Assembly (NCBI GenBank): GCA_009746045.1
Contig: RPFO01001139.1
Span: 394,050 to 458,049 of the forward strand
Direction: 5' to 3'
DNA: 64,000 bases
Origin: Mesostigma viride
Taxonomy: Eukaryota > Streptophyta > Mesostigmatophyceae > Mesostigmatales > Mesostigmataceae
Below the pieces are notes generated by a model. It did not search any database. It saw nothing but the letters and a program-made list of their open reading frames with translations, and had not been told where the DNA came from. The position numbers and the translations under genes were made by a program. Positions 1 to 10,016 of this stretch are shown here, piece after piece (the stretch's first letter is position 1; each line of letters starts with the position of its first letter).

Positions 1-285
1 CTGACTATAGGACGGACGTCTCCGGATCCTAGGGCATCGCCAACTTACACATACAGTCATCCGCAAAAGTTTTCCTTTCCGGGGAGTGATGCAAGCCTTT
101 CGGATTTGGTTGGTGCTAGATAAATCATTCGAGATCTGTGTGTGTAGGAGTACTACACACGTGAATATTATTTGCTGCGTTTGCCTAACTTGGGGGAAAA
201 TATGTAAATGTATTTATCATGGAATAATATTTATTTCTTGTGGACCGTGTACGAGTATATGAAGTGAGACAACTATATAGTGAGT

Positions 286-350
286 ATATATTAAAAATAT
301 AATTACTTACAGCAGAGTGAAATCACTCAAACCAAAGCAAACGCCCAGCT
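286..350 (-). repeat. Inverted copy of a LINE 3' tail
   Basis: These 65 bases are the exact reverse complement of 1033-1097, the 3' tail of the LINE fragment just downstream. The same tail recurs, slightly diverged, at 14180-14256. The LINE fragment is therefore bracketed by its own tail in opposite orientations, probably because two copies inserted head to head. Confidence 0.85.
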
Positions 351-380
351 TTCGCCCAGAGTGAGTATATATATCACTAC

Positions 381-1097
381 CTTGCCTGCATGGGGGGCCA
401 ACAGAATCAGAATTGGTATTTGTATTTGCACACTGTCCTCCTGACGGTGGTGCTCGCCATGATTCGGTCGGTTTTCCCCCACGCGAACATCCGGTCCGAG
501 GATGCGGATGGCGCTGCCTTCTATTCCCCCAACCACCGGCCTGACATCGTGGTGCTGGACTTTGAGGGGGGTGGCCGGCATCTGCTTATTGACGTTTCGG
601 TGGCGCGGCCCTTGGCTCTTAGCCACGTGGCTGGGGCCTCCCTCACGGCAGGTTACACGGCGGACCGGGCGGAGCGGGCCAAGCTCCTGGCCTACGGCGA
701 CGTCGGGCACCATCGTGTGGTGCCCTTTGTCCTGGAGGAGTTTGGGGCCATGGGGCCCCTGACCTCCGCCTTCTTCAAGGAGTGTTGCCGGCTCCGGGAG
801 GACCGGCTGGACCTGGAGGGCCAGCGGGCCCCATGGTCGGCGCGGACCTGGACGTCATATTGGCGTCAGCGCTTGTCGGTGGCGCTGACTCGGGCCATGG
901 CGGACATCATGCTCCGCCGTACGCGGGCTGATTTTGCGGTGCAGCAGGGCTATTAGGTTCCTCCCGTTAGGCGTTTCCATTGGTCTTATCGTAGTATAGA
1001 GCTTTGACATGGCTCTGTATATAGGTTTATAGCTGGGCGTTTGCTTTGGTTTGAGTGATTTCACTCTGCTGTAAGTAATTATATTTTTAATATATAT
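381..1097 (+). mobile_element. 5'-truncated REL-type LINE (copy 0)
   Basis: This fragment holds the last ~190 codons of a LINE polyprotein, about 140 bases of 3' UTR and an AT-rich tail ending in a short ATATAT run. Its protein is clearly related to, but diverged from, the C-terminus of the full-length copy at 8594-14156, so it belongs to a sister family. Its 3' end abuts the ~240-bp monomer array directly. The 5' truncation is typical of incomplete target-primed reverse transcription. Confidence 0.85.
390..956 (+). pseudogene. LINE REL endonuclease, C-terminal fragment
   Basis: The 188-residue frame is open from the truncation point to a TAG. It contains the endonuclease signature RPDIVVLDF followed by HLLIDVSVARP, a PD-(x)n-D arrangement typical of restriction-enzyme-like nucleases in R2, NeSL and CRE-type LINEs. 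The C-terminal part (residues 120-188) contains SARTWTSYWRQRLSVALTR, shared with the full copy. The RT and all zinc fingers are missing. The ATG at 390 is an internal methionine of the parent protein and probably not a real start. It is a dead 5'-truncated copy even though the remaining frame is intact. Confidence 0.8.
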
Positions 1098-1797
1098 CGC
1101 TCCAGTTTTCTAGGCTGACATGATGAACCGACGGGGGTTCCTGAATTGAGACACGTTTTTTTCTCCATGCACAGCTGAAAAAACCTGCGCCGAGGTGCGG
1201 CACCGCGGCCTACGGTAGTGATTACTGTCTGCGACACGCCTGGGGCTGGCTGCATCTACCTGTCGGCCACTTGTGACCCGTGGGCTACACAGGCGACTTT
1301 GAATGCGGATTTCCCGTTACTTGTGGCTCCATCGCTCCAGTTTTCTAGGCTGACATGATGAACCGACGGGGGTTCCTGGATTGAGACACATTTTTTTAAT
1401 TCTCCATGCACAGCTGAAAAAACCTGCGCCGAGGTGCGGCACCGCGGCCTACGGTAGTGATTACTGTCTGCGACACGCCCGGGGCTGGCTGCATCTACCT
1501 GTACGTTGGCCACTTGTGACCCGTGGGCTACACAGGCGAATTTGAATGCGGATTTCCCGTTACTTGTGGCTCCATCGCTCCAGTTTTCTAGGCTGACATG
1601 ATGAACCGACGGGGGTTCCTGGATTGAGACACATTTTTTTCTCCGTGCACAGCTGAAAAAACCTGCGCCGAGGTGCGGCACCGCGGCCTACGGTAGTGAT
1701 TACTGTGTGCGACACGCCTGGGGCTGGCTGCATCTACCTGTTGGCCACTTGTGACGCGTGGGCTACACAGGCGAATTTGAATGCGGATTTCCCGTTA
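1093..1797. repeat. ~240-bp monomer tandem array, left part (3 units)
   Basis: Three head-to-tail units begin at about 1093, 1327 and 1570, with spacing of 234-243 bases. They share landmarks such as CTCCATCGCTCCAG at the start and GCGGATTTCCCGTTAC at the end. The array continues at 7983 after a DNA-transposon insertion. No ORF is conserved across units. The array lies directly upstream of the main LINE, so it could be promoter monomers of that LINE or an unrelated satellite. Confidence 0.9.
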
Positions 1798-1809
1798 CAC
1801 TAGGAACTC

Positions 1810-2150
1810 AGATTCTGAGAATTTTCTCAAAACCCTCAATTTTCTCACCCTTTGTGAGAATTTTTTGAGAAAATTGAGAAAAATCTCAATTTCTTCCCGC
1901 AAACACTAGCAAAAAAATCTCACCAGGGTGAGATTTTGGTGAGAAAAAGGGGGTTTTGGTGAGATTGGGGTGAGAAAAAACCCTAAAGTGAGAAAAAAGG
2001 TGAGAATGGGTGAGAAAAAGTGAGAAAAAGTGAGAAAAGTGAGAAAAGTGAGAAATTTCTCACCAAGAGTATAACACAAGAAAAATCATGAGTCAAATTG
2101 GTGAGAAATTTCTCACCAAGAGTATAACACGAGAAAAATCATGAGCTTTA
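1810..2150. repeat. Left subterminal GTGAGAA repeats of the CACTA element
   Basis: The motif GTGAGAA or close variants recurs many times, for example GTGAGAAAAAGTGAGAAAAG. A ~52-base block ending in AAAAATCATGAG occurs twice (about 2048-2094 and 2100-2145). In En/Spm elements such subterminal motifs bind the transposon-encoded DNA-binding protein. Confidence 0.8.
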
Positions 2151-2189
2151 TTTCATTAAGTCATTGATGTGAAAATAAACTCAGCACCA

Positions 2190-2657
2190 CTAATTAATTA
2201 ATTACATGATTAATTAAACTCGTGCTCCCGTTGGGTCACGGAGCACCGAAGTGCTTTTAATCCCTGTGTGTGCACAACAGGAAGGGCACAGACCCCCTTT
2301 CTCCTTCATGCCAAAGGCATGTCGCAGCTGCTATTGGACCCGATAAACGATCCGGCAATCTGTGGGTGCAATAAGACCCATGTGAGCATATCATAACGGG
2401 TGCATGGGCAAGTAATCTGAGCATAGCCATGACGTAGCATGGTTGTACAAGGACTAAGCTAAGGCTATGGCTGGTTGTGTACCGTGTGTTAGCGGTGCAC
2501 GTGACTAGGTATAGTGGCTCAGCTAGGCAAACATTCTAGGCATGGCTGCCATGGCGGCAGAGACTACCAATGATTACAAGCTAGGGCTATTCTAGCCCGC
2601 AGGGGGCGTCCACATCTTGTGGTTGATCATCAGGTCCCCGCCCCTCCAGTACACCTT
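2190..2657 (-). repeat. Dispersed LINE-tail repeat R1, copy 1
   Basis: About 470 bases are shared with 16439-16923 and, in part, 33460-33757. On the minus strand the repeat starts inside a coding tail (VYWRGGDLMINHKMW then TAG), continues through ~400 bases of noncoding sequence and ends in an ATTA-rich tail. The coding tail resembles the C-terminus of LINE ORF1 RNA-binding proteins. It is nested in the CACTA element. Confidence 0.75.
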
Positions 2658-2659
2658 GG

Positions 2660-5600
2660 GACGTCAGGATTGTTGATTCCCAGCACGTTGAACGCGTTGT
2701 GTCAGCACAGCGATCCCCCCTGCATCCAAACAAAGGCACACCGATAACCAAGAAAAGAGTATGCAAATGTGTAGCCTTGTTCATTGAAATTATGGCTGGC
2801 TTACGCAAAGAGCGACTGTAAGATGACCTATACAGTGGGGCCGGAAACAGCTTGCTTGATCAGGGCGTGTTTTTCGAGCTTCACTGGCCGGGAGTGTCTA
2901 GTGGTGAGAACCATTGCTGCGATCGCTTTCCCACCATTTACGAGGAAATACCCGCAAATGAAAAACCACTGAAACGGTCTAGCTTGATTCAGTCATTAGA
3001 TTAGCCACATGCCATCATGCATGTTTCCAAACGTCCAAGAACTGCACACGGTGCAAATGCAAAAATCCGGAGGACACGACCTCATTGCTTCATATTTGTA
3101 TGCAGAAGAATAAAAAAGTAACATGCATTAACCCATGGTCCGCCAGCACTTTTTTTGGTTTTTTGACCCCTGAAAATGAAAAAAATCATAACTCCTAGAC
3201 CACAACTCCAAATACCCTCAACCCCGGTACTAGGAATATCTACACTTCAAGGACTTTCAGAATATGCAATAATACCATTGGTATACCAAGGCATTTGGAT
3301 AATAGCTCCAACCAAAGTTGGCCAAAAGACGATCGTTTCCGTGCAAGAAAAAGTACACCCCCCCCTTTTTCTCAGGGGGGGGTCAGAAACCTCAATACCA
3401 ACATTGGACAATTTAGTTGGATAGTCCAATGGTGCTTTCCTTTGGTCAAACCACCCGGACACCCCATTTGACATGTATAATGCACGCGTGTACATGTGTG
3501 GCTTACGCGCGCGCAAACAGCCAACTATGCCATGCTATACAATTATGCAATATAAATGACCACAATAGAGTGCCAAACCTGCTGGAATCCAAACATGAAG
3601 CCAACTTGCCATCACTGAACGATACCCCCCAAAGAAGTGCCACAAATTGTGCACCATAATGGCTAATACCCCTCCTAGAGCAGGCATGGAAAGCTGTTGC
3701 AATAACCACTATCCTACTCATCAAAAGACATGTAAGAACGTACGAGTTTCCCTGCAAACAACGTGCAAACGCATTGCCGTACCTGCCTCGATCATGACCT
3801 GGCCGGGTTCCGCTGGCCGGCATGCTCATACGTCACGTATGCAGCTACTAGTGGGAGAGGCGGCCATAGCCGCTCTATCCATGCATCCGTCATCATTACC
3901 ATGTTGAAGATATGTGCAAAGATGACGTCTAACGCTTCCACGTTCCCAGCAAATGGCGCAGCGGACTTTCGTAAAGACGCGGGAGGCCCAGGCAGACGGA
4001 AACTCCCAAGAACCAAAGGAAACCGGCGATACCAAACGGGAAGTCTCGTCTGACAGTGACTACCAAGACAGAGGTAATAGCCACTGCGTGTTTCCTCAAC
4101 AGCATAAATCTGATCAGTCTTGACGTACCAAAATAATGCATCATCGTTCAGGGGTCATCATCTGACCAATTTCAAGCCGCGGAACCCTAAATTGACACAA
4201 AATGGCACGCTGACAGCCATATCTCGCTATGCGCGCGCGCAACGGTAAAAAATGTTAGCAAAAGTCACGTGACTGCCTGCAAGAAAGTGGTGGTATTTAC
4301 TGGGCTATGGCGCAATTACCTACCCAACCTGGGCATTTTCATTCACGTTGGGTCTGCCCCGACCGGCCGGACATATTTACGTTACGTCACTTACGTCGCA
4401 GGTCACGGAATTACGCGTTACATTTACGTTACGTGAGTTGTGGTCCAAATGGACCGCATCGGCGGACCATGGGTTAACCCTTCAATTGTGTCAACTGGAA
4501 CCACCAGAACGGACTGAGTATGGGCATCTTAGTAAGTATGAGAGTATCTAGCCAAATAACATTTTCTGGCCCACCCTTGGAACCAAGGATGCTTTTATAT
4601 CAAATAACTTTGGGGTCATGTCATTGGTCACATATCTATGCCCCACAGCTGCTATAAATAGCACCCCCCCCAAGGGGGTACGGTGCATATGGGGTTCAAG
4701 AGATATATAATGCAATATGGACCATTTCTCAAAATCTGCCGACCCTGGCCCTTTGAGGGGAGTTTAAGATAATCACAGGCATGCCATAGATGCATTCACA
4801 ACATGACATGCCATAGAACTGCACAGGCTAGCTAGCATACAGCCCAAAATAGCTCAGACCGTTATAACGGGTGCAGTTATTTTGGGGTGTCTTGCTAGCA
4901 CTACCGTATAGGCATTCAATTCCAACGTGGCACAAAACATCATAGATGGCCACACATGGATTCCCAAACACATTTCCAGCTTTAAAGTCACAACATCATG
5001 CTATACAACAAGTATAAAGCTTGTGCCAAGGCCCCAAACCAAGCGTATAACGGGTTCACAAGGAGCTACATTATCAATGCATCCAACACACTGTAAAGCA
5101 ATTCCAATGATTGGCAATGATAGAAAAAACAAAAGAACTAACCTGGTTATGCTTCCATGCAAGCAGGCCCTGGCCATTCATGTTTCTTGCATGCATTATG
5201 GACGCACAAGCAGAAGGATAACTTGGGCCAGCAAACCAAGAAGCAATGCCTAGAGCTGGCCAGAAAACCACTTGTCTCGCTATGTCTGTGCAGGGAAAAG
5301 CATCCCGTTATCAAGCCCACCATGTTTAGAGACAATACCAAACGCTACTTCACTGGTTTCGTTGAAGCCTCAGCTAATAGCAATCAAATCTGGTCCAAAA
5401 TCTGCGTGACATAGTGGTATTCCCCAACCATCACAAGCGAACGCGTACAAGCACTGAAGCAACAAAACGACAAGCAAAAACCATCGATTACATGTCTACA
5501 ACTAGTTTATAAACGATAGGACGACTTGGTACTGTAATGTATAAACGCTAACACGTTAATACGTACCAGGTCGAAACCGCAGATTACCTGCTGTGCGGGA

Positions 5601-6200
5601 GCCATCACTCCCACCTCACGGACATAGCCTCGAACCTTTCCTGGCCGTCATCGCTAATAAAACATGTCAAGAATAACGTAGCAAGTCTATCCACGCGCAA
5701 ATATATGGACGTTTGCTGCCGAACAACAGGTAGCATACGCACTGTCACCGCCTGACCGCTGACAGGATCTGCCGCACCGATTAGAACCTAGAGACATACT
5801 TGCGCACATCCAGACGCTTCACGGCCAGAGATATAACCTTTATAACACTCAAGGATAATTACTACAAGATTTGAGTTCAAAATTCCAAGCCATGCTCTCG
5901 TACCAGTCATTTGCCTGCACCGCCATAGCCGCGGACGTCAATTATTTTCATTCACGTCGGTCCCGTTTGACCATGGTACCCCCCCAGCTTTGATTGAGTA
6001 TATCTCCCTGGCCAGTTGTCCAAAGTACGGTCTGAATAGTGCCAGGCAAAGCTTACATCTAGATCTTTCGATCCCCCCAGGTTTGACCGTTGAATTATTT
6101 TTGGCGCGGCGCCTGGTTCTGCCACAAACTCAGTCCGTTAGAGTGGCGCGAGTTCAACTGGCGCCACGAAAACGGACTCAGTACAAATTAAGGGTTAAGG
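2660..6200. other. CACTA interior, no supported gene
   Basis: I find no ORF with recognisable motifs. ORFs are short and lack codon structure. There is a C-run followed by a G-run around 3356-3381 that could form a hairpin, and GCGCGC runs near 3511 and 4232. Confidence 0.6.
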
Positions 6201-6204
6201 GCCC

Positions 6205-6315
6205 GCCTGCATAAAGGGCCTGAATTCTGATGCGGGCCCAACGGCAGCACCGCCATAGCAGATAAGGGCCCGCAGTCTGATGCGGGCCCCACGGCACCAC
6301 CGCCATAGCAGAGCT
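6205..6315. repeat. Two-copy ~55-bp GC-rich duplication
   Basis: The phrase TCTGATGCGGGCCC followed by ACGGCA and CACCGCCATAGCAGA occurs twice in tandem. It lies in the interior of the CACTA element. No function is apparent. Confidence 0.7.
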
Positions 6316-7674
6316 CGAAGGTCGTGGTGCGCGTGAAACGTACGTATGCCCTTTGTCGGTAGGTGCCGTTGGGGTCAAATTGGGTGCCGCCAAAATCGGG
6401 CCGACGCGTCAATAGACTGAGGCCGTCGATGAGTGCCATCATGCGGCTTGAGTCACTTCTGTTGGAGAACTTCAGGTAAGTTAACTTAATGCAAACCACT
6501 GGTCGCCCGCGTCGGGAACCGGCCCAACGGCTCTCCCGCAACAGAAAATTACGCGGCATACTGCATAAGTCGTCGGATCGTTACATTTCGACGGTCAAGA
6601 TTTCATGATGAGGTTTGCGTTCAATTTGCCGCAGTTTGCCGCCCAGAGAAAGTAGTCGTTGGACTCGTTGCCCACGATGAAACACAATCAAGCAAGCTGT
6701 TTCCGGCCCCATCGTCTAGGTCATGTAGTCGCTCTTCACGTCAGCCAGCCATAATTTCAATGCACAAGGCTACACATTTCCATCTCCATTCATATTCATA
6801 ATCCTGCACGACTCGAAAACGCGGACAAGATAACGGCAGGCTCGAGCTACCATGGTCCGGATTCTCCCGATTTCTGGCCTGCGCTGGTTGTCTCCTTGAT
6901 ATTGGCAACTCTCTCCGGTAAGAGATTTTTCGCAGTTTGGCTGTTTCGAAACGTTAATTAAGTGAGATGCCTTCGGATCAGGAGACTCACACAGCCGCGA
7001 AATCATGCCAAAGGTCCTATGTTCGATCCCTTGCTGGTAGCTTCTGAGCTTTCTTATTTTCTGTGTTCCGCGGAATCTCAGATTTGGGCCGCTAGCGTTT
7101 TCACGTTTGTTGCTTTCTGATCCGACGACAACGTTGTGGCTTGCTCGTGTGACATCTGGCGCATGGTGTGATTCATGTGTATGGGCTGCTTTGCCATAAG
7201 AGTGAGTGTTGGGTCATAAATCGTGTTCTACACATTTGCTGCATGGACCGTTAGGTGCTGGTGAGCTCTTCCTTGTAGAATGGTGATGTCTATGTCAAGG
7301 ATCTGATATCTTTTTTTTCTCTTGCATATTGTGTCGCGGTTTGCTTGGATTCATGCAGGCACCACGAGAATGAAATGGGAGCGGTCAGCATGATGCCCTA
7401 GCAAGCGACCAGATTTGTTAACCAGCTGTCATCGTATTTGATGAAAGGCAATGACGGATGTGTCATAAAGCCATAACAGTTTTGTATAGATGATTCATTA
7501 AATGATCAATGGTTACAATTTCAGAACCGCCGCTGAATGGCTGGTATGATTTAATGGGTTCTTGACGGCTATAAACATTTATTATTTTAACATTATAATG
7601 AAAAGATTTTGATTGTTCGTGCTGTTTTGAACAGTGCGGCTGCCACCATATTGCATTATGGGTGTGTTTCTCAG

Positions 7675-7968
7675 CTCTGTGTTTTCTCACTTTTCTCACG
7701 TCCTGTTTTTCTCACTTTTCTCACGTTTCACACCTCCCGTTTTTCTCACTTTTCTCACGTCCTGTTTTTTGAGATTCTTCTCACGTTTTTCCCCTTTTTT
7801 CACCTTTTTGGGGCAATCTCACCCGGGTGAGAAACGTGTTTTCTCACCCATTCTCACCCCATTCTCACCCTTTTTTCTCACCTTTCTCACCCATTCTCAC
7901 CCATTTCTCACCCTTTTTCTCACCTTTCTCACCCTTTTTCTCACCATTTCTCACCCATTCTCAAAGCC
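7675..7968. repeat. Right subterminal TTCTCAC repeats of the CACTA element
   Basis: TTCTCAC occurs more than fifteen times here, in the inverse orientation of the GTGAGAA motifs at the left end. The two ends therefore form a long, imperfect inverted subterminal region, as expected for En/Spm elements. Confidence 0.85.
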
Positions 7969-7982
7969 GAGTTCCTAGTGTA

Positions 7983-8593
7983 CTTGTGGCTCCATCGCTC
8001 CAGTTTTCTAGGCTGACATGATGAACCGACGGGGGTTCCTGGATTGAGACACATTTTTTTAATTCTCCATGCACAGCTGAAAAAACCTGCGCCGAGGTGC
8101 AGCACCGCGGCCTACGGTAGTGATTACTGTCTGCGACACGCCCGGGGCTGGCTGCATCTACCTGTCGGCCACTTGTGACCCGTGGGCTACACAGGCGAAT
8201 TTGAATGCGGATTTCCCGTTACTTGTGGCTCCATCGCTCCAGTTTTCTAGGCTGCATGACGTGATGAACCGACGGGGGTTCCTGGATTGAGACACATTTT
8301 TTTCTCCATGCACAGCTGAAAAAACCTGCGCCGAGGTGCGGCACCGCGGCCTACGGTAGTGATTACTGTCTGCGACACGCCCGGGGCTGGCTGCATCTAC
8401 CTGTCGGCCACTTGTGACCCGTGGGCTACACAGCTGGCGACTTTGAATGAGGATTTCCCGTTAGTTGTGGCTCCATCGCTCCAGTTTTCTATAGGCTGAC
8501 ATGATGCACCGACGGGGGTTCCACTGGATTGAGACACGTTTTTTTCTCCATGCACAGCTGAAAAAACCTGCGCCGAGGTGCGGCACCGCGGCC
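7983..8593. repeat. ~240-bp monomer tandem array, right part (2.5 units)
   Basis: Units begin near 7990, 8229 and 8471. The last one is cut at 8593, where LINE sequence starts. The third unit carries private insertions of two to four bases relative to the others (near 8492, 8522 and 8434). Confidence 0.9.
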
Positions 8594-8730
8594 GCCCCGC
8601 GTTGGGGGGCTGCCGCCCGGCCCCCAAACCCCCCGCTTGGGGGCCGGCACGCCCCCCAACCAAACCCCCCGCGTCCGCATCCCGCTCTCCCCCCCGCGCT
8701 TCCGGTTCCGTTGTTTTACGCACCTCCCCC

Positions 8731-10002
8731 ATGCCTCCTTCACGACGCCGCACCTCCTGGGCGCGGGATGCGCTGCCTAGTGGCGCCCCTGCGCCGCGTC
8801 GGTCCTTACGCATCGCGGCGCACCTGCCGGAGATGGGCGACCTGGACGACGGCGGTCGTGGCGCCCCTGTGCCACTCTCGCTTGTGTGCGAGGTCTGCCA
8901 CAGTGGTGAGGATGCCCCCCGTCTCCTTGTGTGTGATTCGTGCCAATGCGGCTGGCACACGCGCTGCTTGGTCCCGCCCCTCTTCCGGCTGCCTCCCCCG
9001 GGTCCTTGGGCGTGCCCTCATTGCGTGGCCCCGCCTCGGCCGTCCCTAGGCTCCCGACGCGCGGCCGTGTCGACCCCGGGATCCCATTCGGCCCGCGCCC
9101 CCTCCCGCAGCCCCTCGCTGGACCCTCTCCTGGGCCTTGCGGACCTCGTGGAGGGTTCCACACCGTGCTCCCGCTCTCCCCGCGCCGTCACGTCCGGCCC
9201 CTCCGCGGGGTCCCCTGGCCCTGCCCCGCCTAGCTCTGGGGATCCACCTCCGGCCAGCACGGCGGTGGCCACTGACCTGCGTCCTCCTGTGCTTGAGGGG
9301 TCCCTGGCGGCTCTCCTCCCTGAGGCTGTGGGACACCCTGCGGCGACTCCTGTGGTGGGCCCCTGGTCGGCCGCGCTTGGGTCCCACGACTTCTCCGTTT
9401 GGCCCCCCACCAACATTGCGGGCGTCAGCGCGCTCCGGCACGCCACGTTCTCTTGGCTGTATTGCCCCTTGCTGTTGGACGCTGTCGGCTTGCACGCGGC
9501 GTTTCCTACGCTCCCACGGCCCCCTGAATTTAGTGCCCTTGTGGTTCGTGTCCGGCACATGCTGCAGGCAGCCTCCCCCCCTGTCCTTGCCTCCACGCTT
9601 TGGGGGTTTGTCCTCGAGGACTACCATGCCGGCGGCCGCCTGCCTTGGCACCTGCCCGCGGTGCGCCAAGAATGGCTCCTGAATCTGGACGCTCAAGTGG
9701 CGCAGGCGGTGGTGCTCTTTGCTACAGGGCTTGCCGTGCAGGCCCAGCAGGCCGCCCGTGCGACATATCTCGCTGGGGGGGCCACCGACCACGCCTTGCT
9801 CGATCGCCCTCAGCTGCACACGTTTCTTGCCTCTGCCGGGCCCGGCTCGGCCGGCCTTGTTGCGCAGGCCCACGGGCGCTTGACTACGGCGGTCACCCCA
9901 GCGCAAGCCGCCCGCCTGCGCGTTGACTTCGGGGCTCCTGTCACCGTGCACGCCGGCGACCTGGTTCTGTACGATGCGGGGGGGGGCGTGTTCTTGAGCT
10001 GA
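8731..10002 (+). CDS. LINE polyprotein N-terminal part, PHD finger
   Basis: This frame encodes 423 residues from the first ATG (8731); the frame is open further upstream but only with non-ATG starts. A PHD finger lies at residues 53-98, with C4HC3 ligands in CEVC, CDSC, GWHTRC and CPHC. PHD fingers bind histone tails, so this may tether the retroelement to chromatin; that role is inferred. Residues 100-200 are Pro/Ser/Ala-rich linker. The remaining ~220 residues look globular and are unassigned. The frame ends just after a nine-G tract (9978-9986). The next frame is already open across that tract and continues sensibly, so the stop is probably an artefact or a frameshift. Confidence 0.8.
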   Translation: MPPSRRRTSWARDALPSGAPAPRRSLRIAAHLPEMGDLDDGGRGAPVPLSLVCEVCHSGEDAPRLLVCDSCQCGWHTRCLVPPLFRLPPPGPWACPHCVAPPRPSLGSRRAAVSTPGSHSARAPSRSPSLDPLLGLADLVEGSTPCSRSPRAVTSGPSAGSPGPAPPSSGDPPPASTAVATDLRPPVLEGSLAALLPEAVGHPAATPVVGPWSAALGSHDFSVWPPTNIAGVSALRHATFSWLYCPLLLDAVGLHAAFPTLPRPPEFSALVVRVRHMLQAASPPVLASTLWGFVLEDYHAGGRLPWHLPAVRQEWLLNLDAQVAQAVVLFATGLAVQAQQAARATYLAGGATDHALLDRPQLHTFLASAGPGSAGLVAQAHGRLTTAVTPAQAARLRVDFGAPVTVHAGDLVLYDAGGGVFLS

Positions 10003-10016
10003 GCGCGGGTGCGGCC

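Larger units (their letters stand above)
1798..7980. mobile_element. Non-autonomous CACTA-type DNA transposon (6.2 kb)
   Basis: The element starts CACTAGGAACTC (1798-1809) and ends with the perfect complement GAGTTCCTAGTG (7969-7980). It interrupts one monomer of the ~240-bp array, and the uninterrupted monomer junction is visible at 1323-1327 and 8217-8221. The target dinucleotide TA is duplicated (1796-1797 and 7981-7982). CACTA termini and dense subterminal repeats (GTGAGA on the left, TCTCAC on the right) are hallmarks of the En/Spm (CACTA) superfamily. I see no transposase ORF inside, so it is probably mobilised in trans. A LINE-tail repeat (2190-2657) is nested inside. Most of the interior is anonymous and relatively AT-rich DNA. 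Confidence 0.85.

Noticed and set aside
1115..1190. C/D snoRNA-like ATGATGA ... CTGA in the ~240-bp monomer
   Set aside because: No terminal stem joins the box-like sequences, and the motif is explained by chance in a repeat.
7010..7040. tRNA-like T-loop GTTCGATCCC
   Set aside because: The flanking bases cannot form a T stem and no D or anticodon arm is visible.
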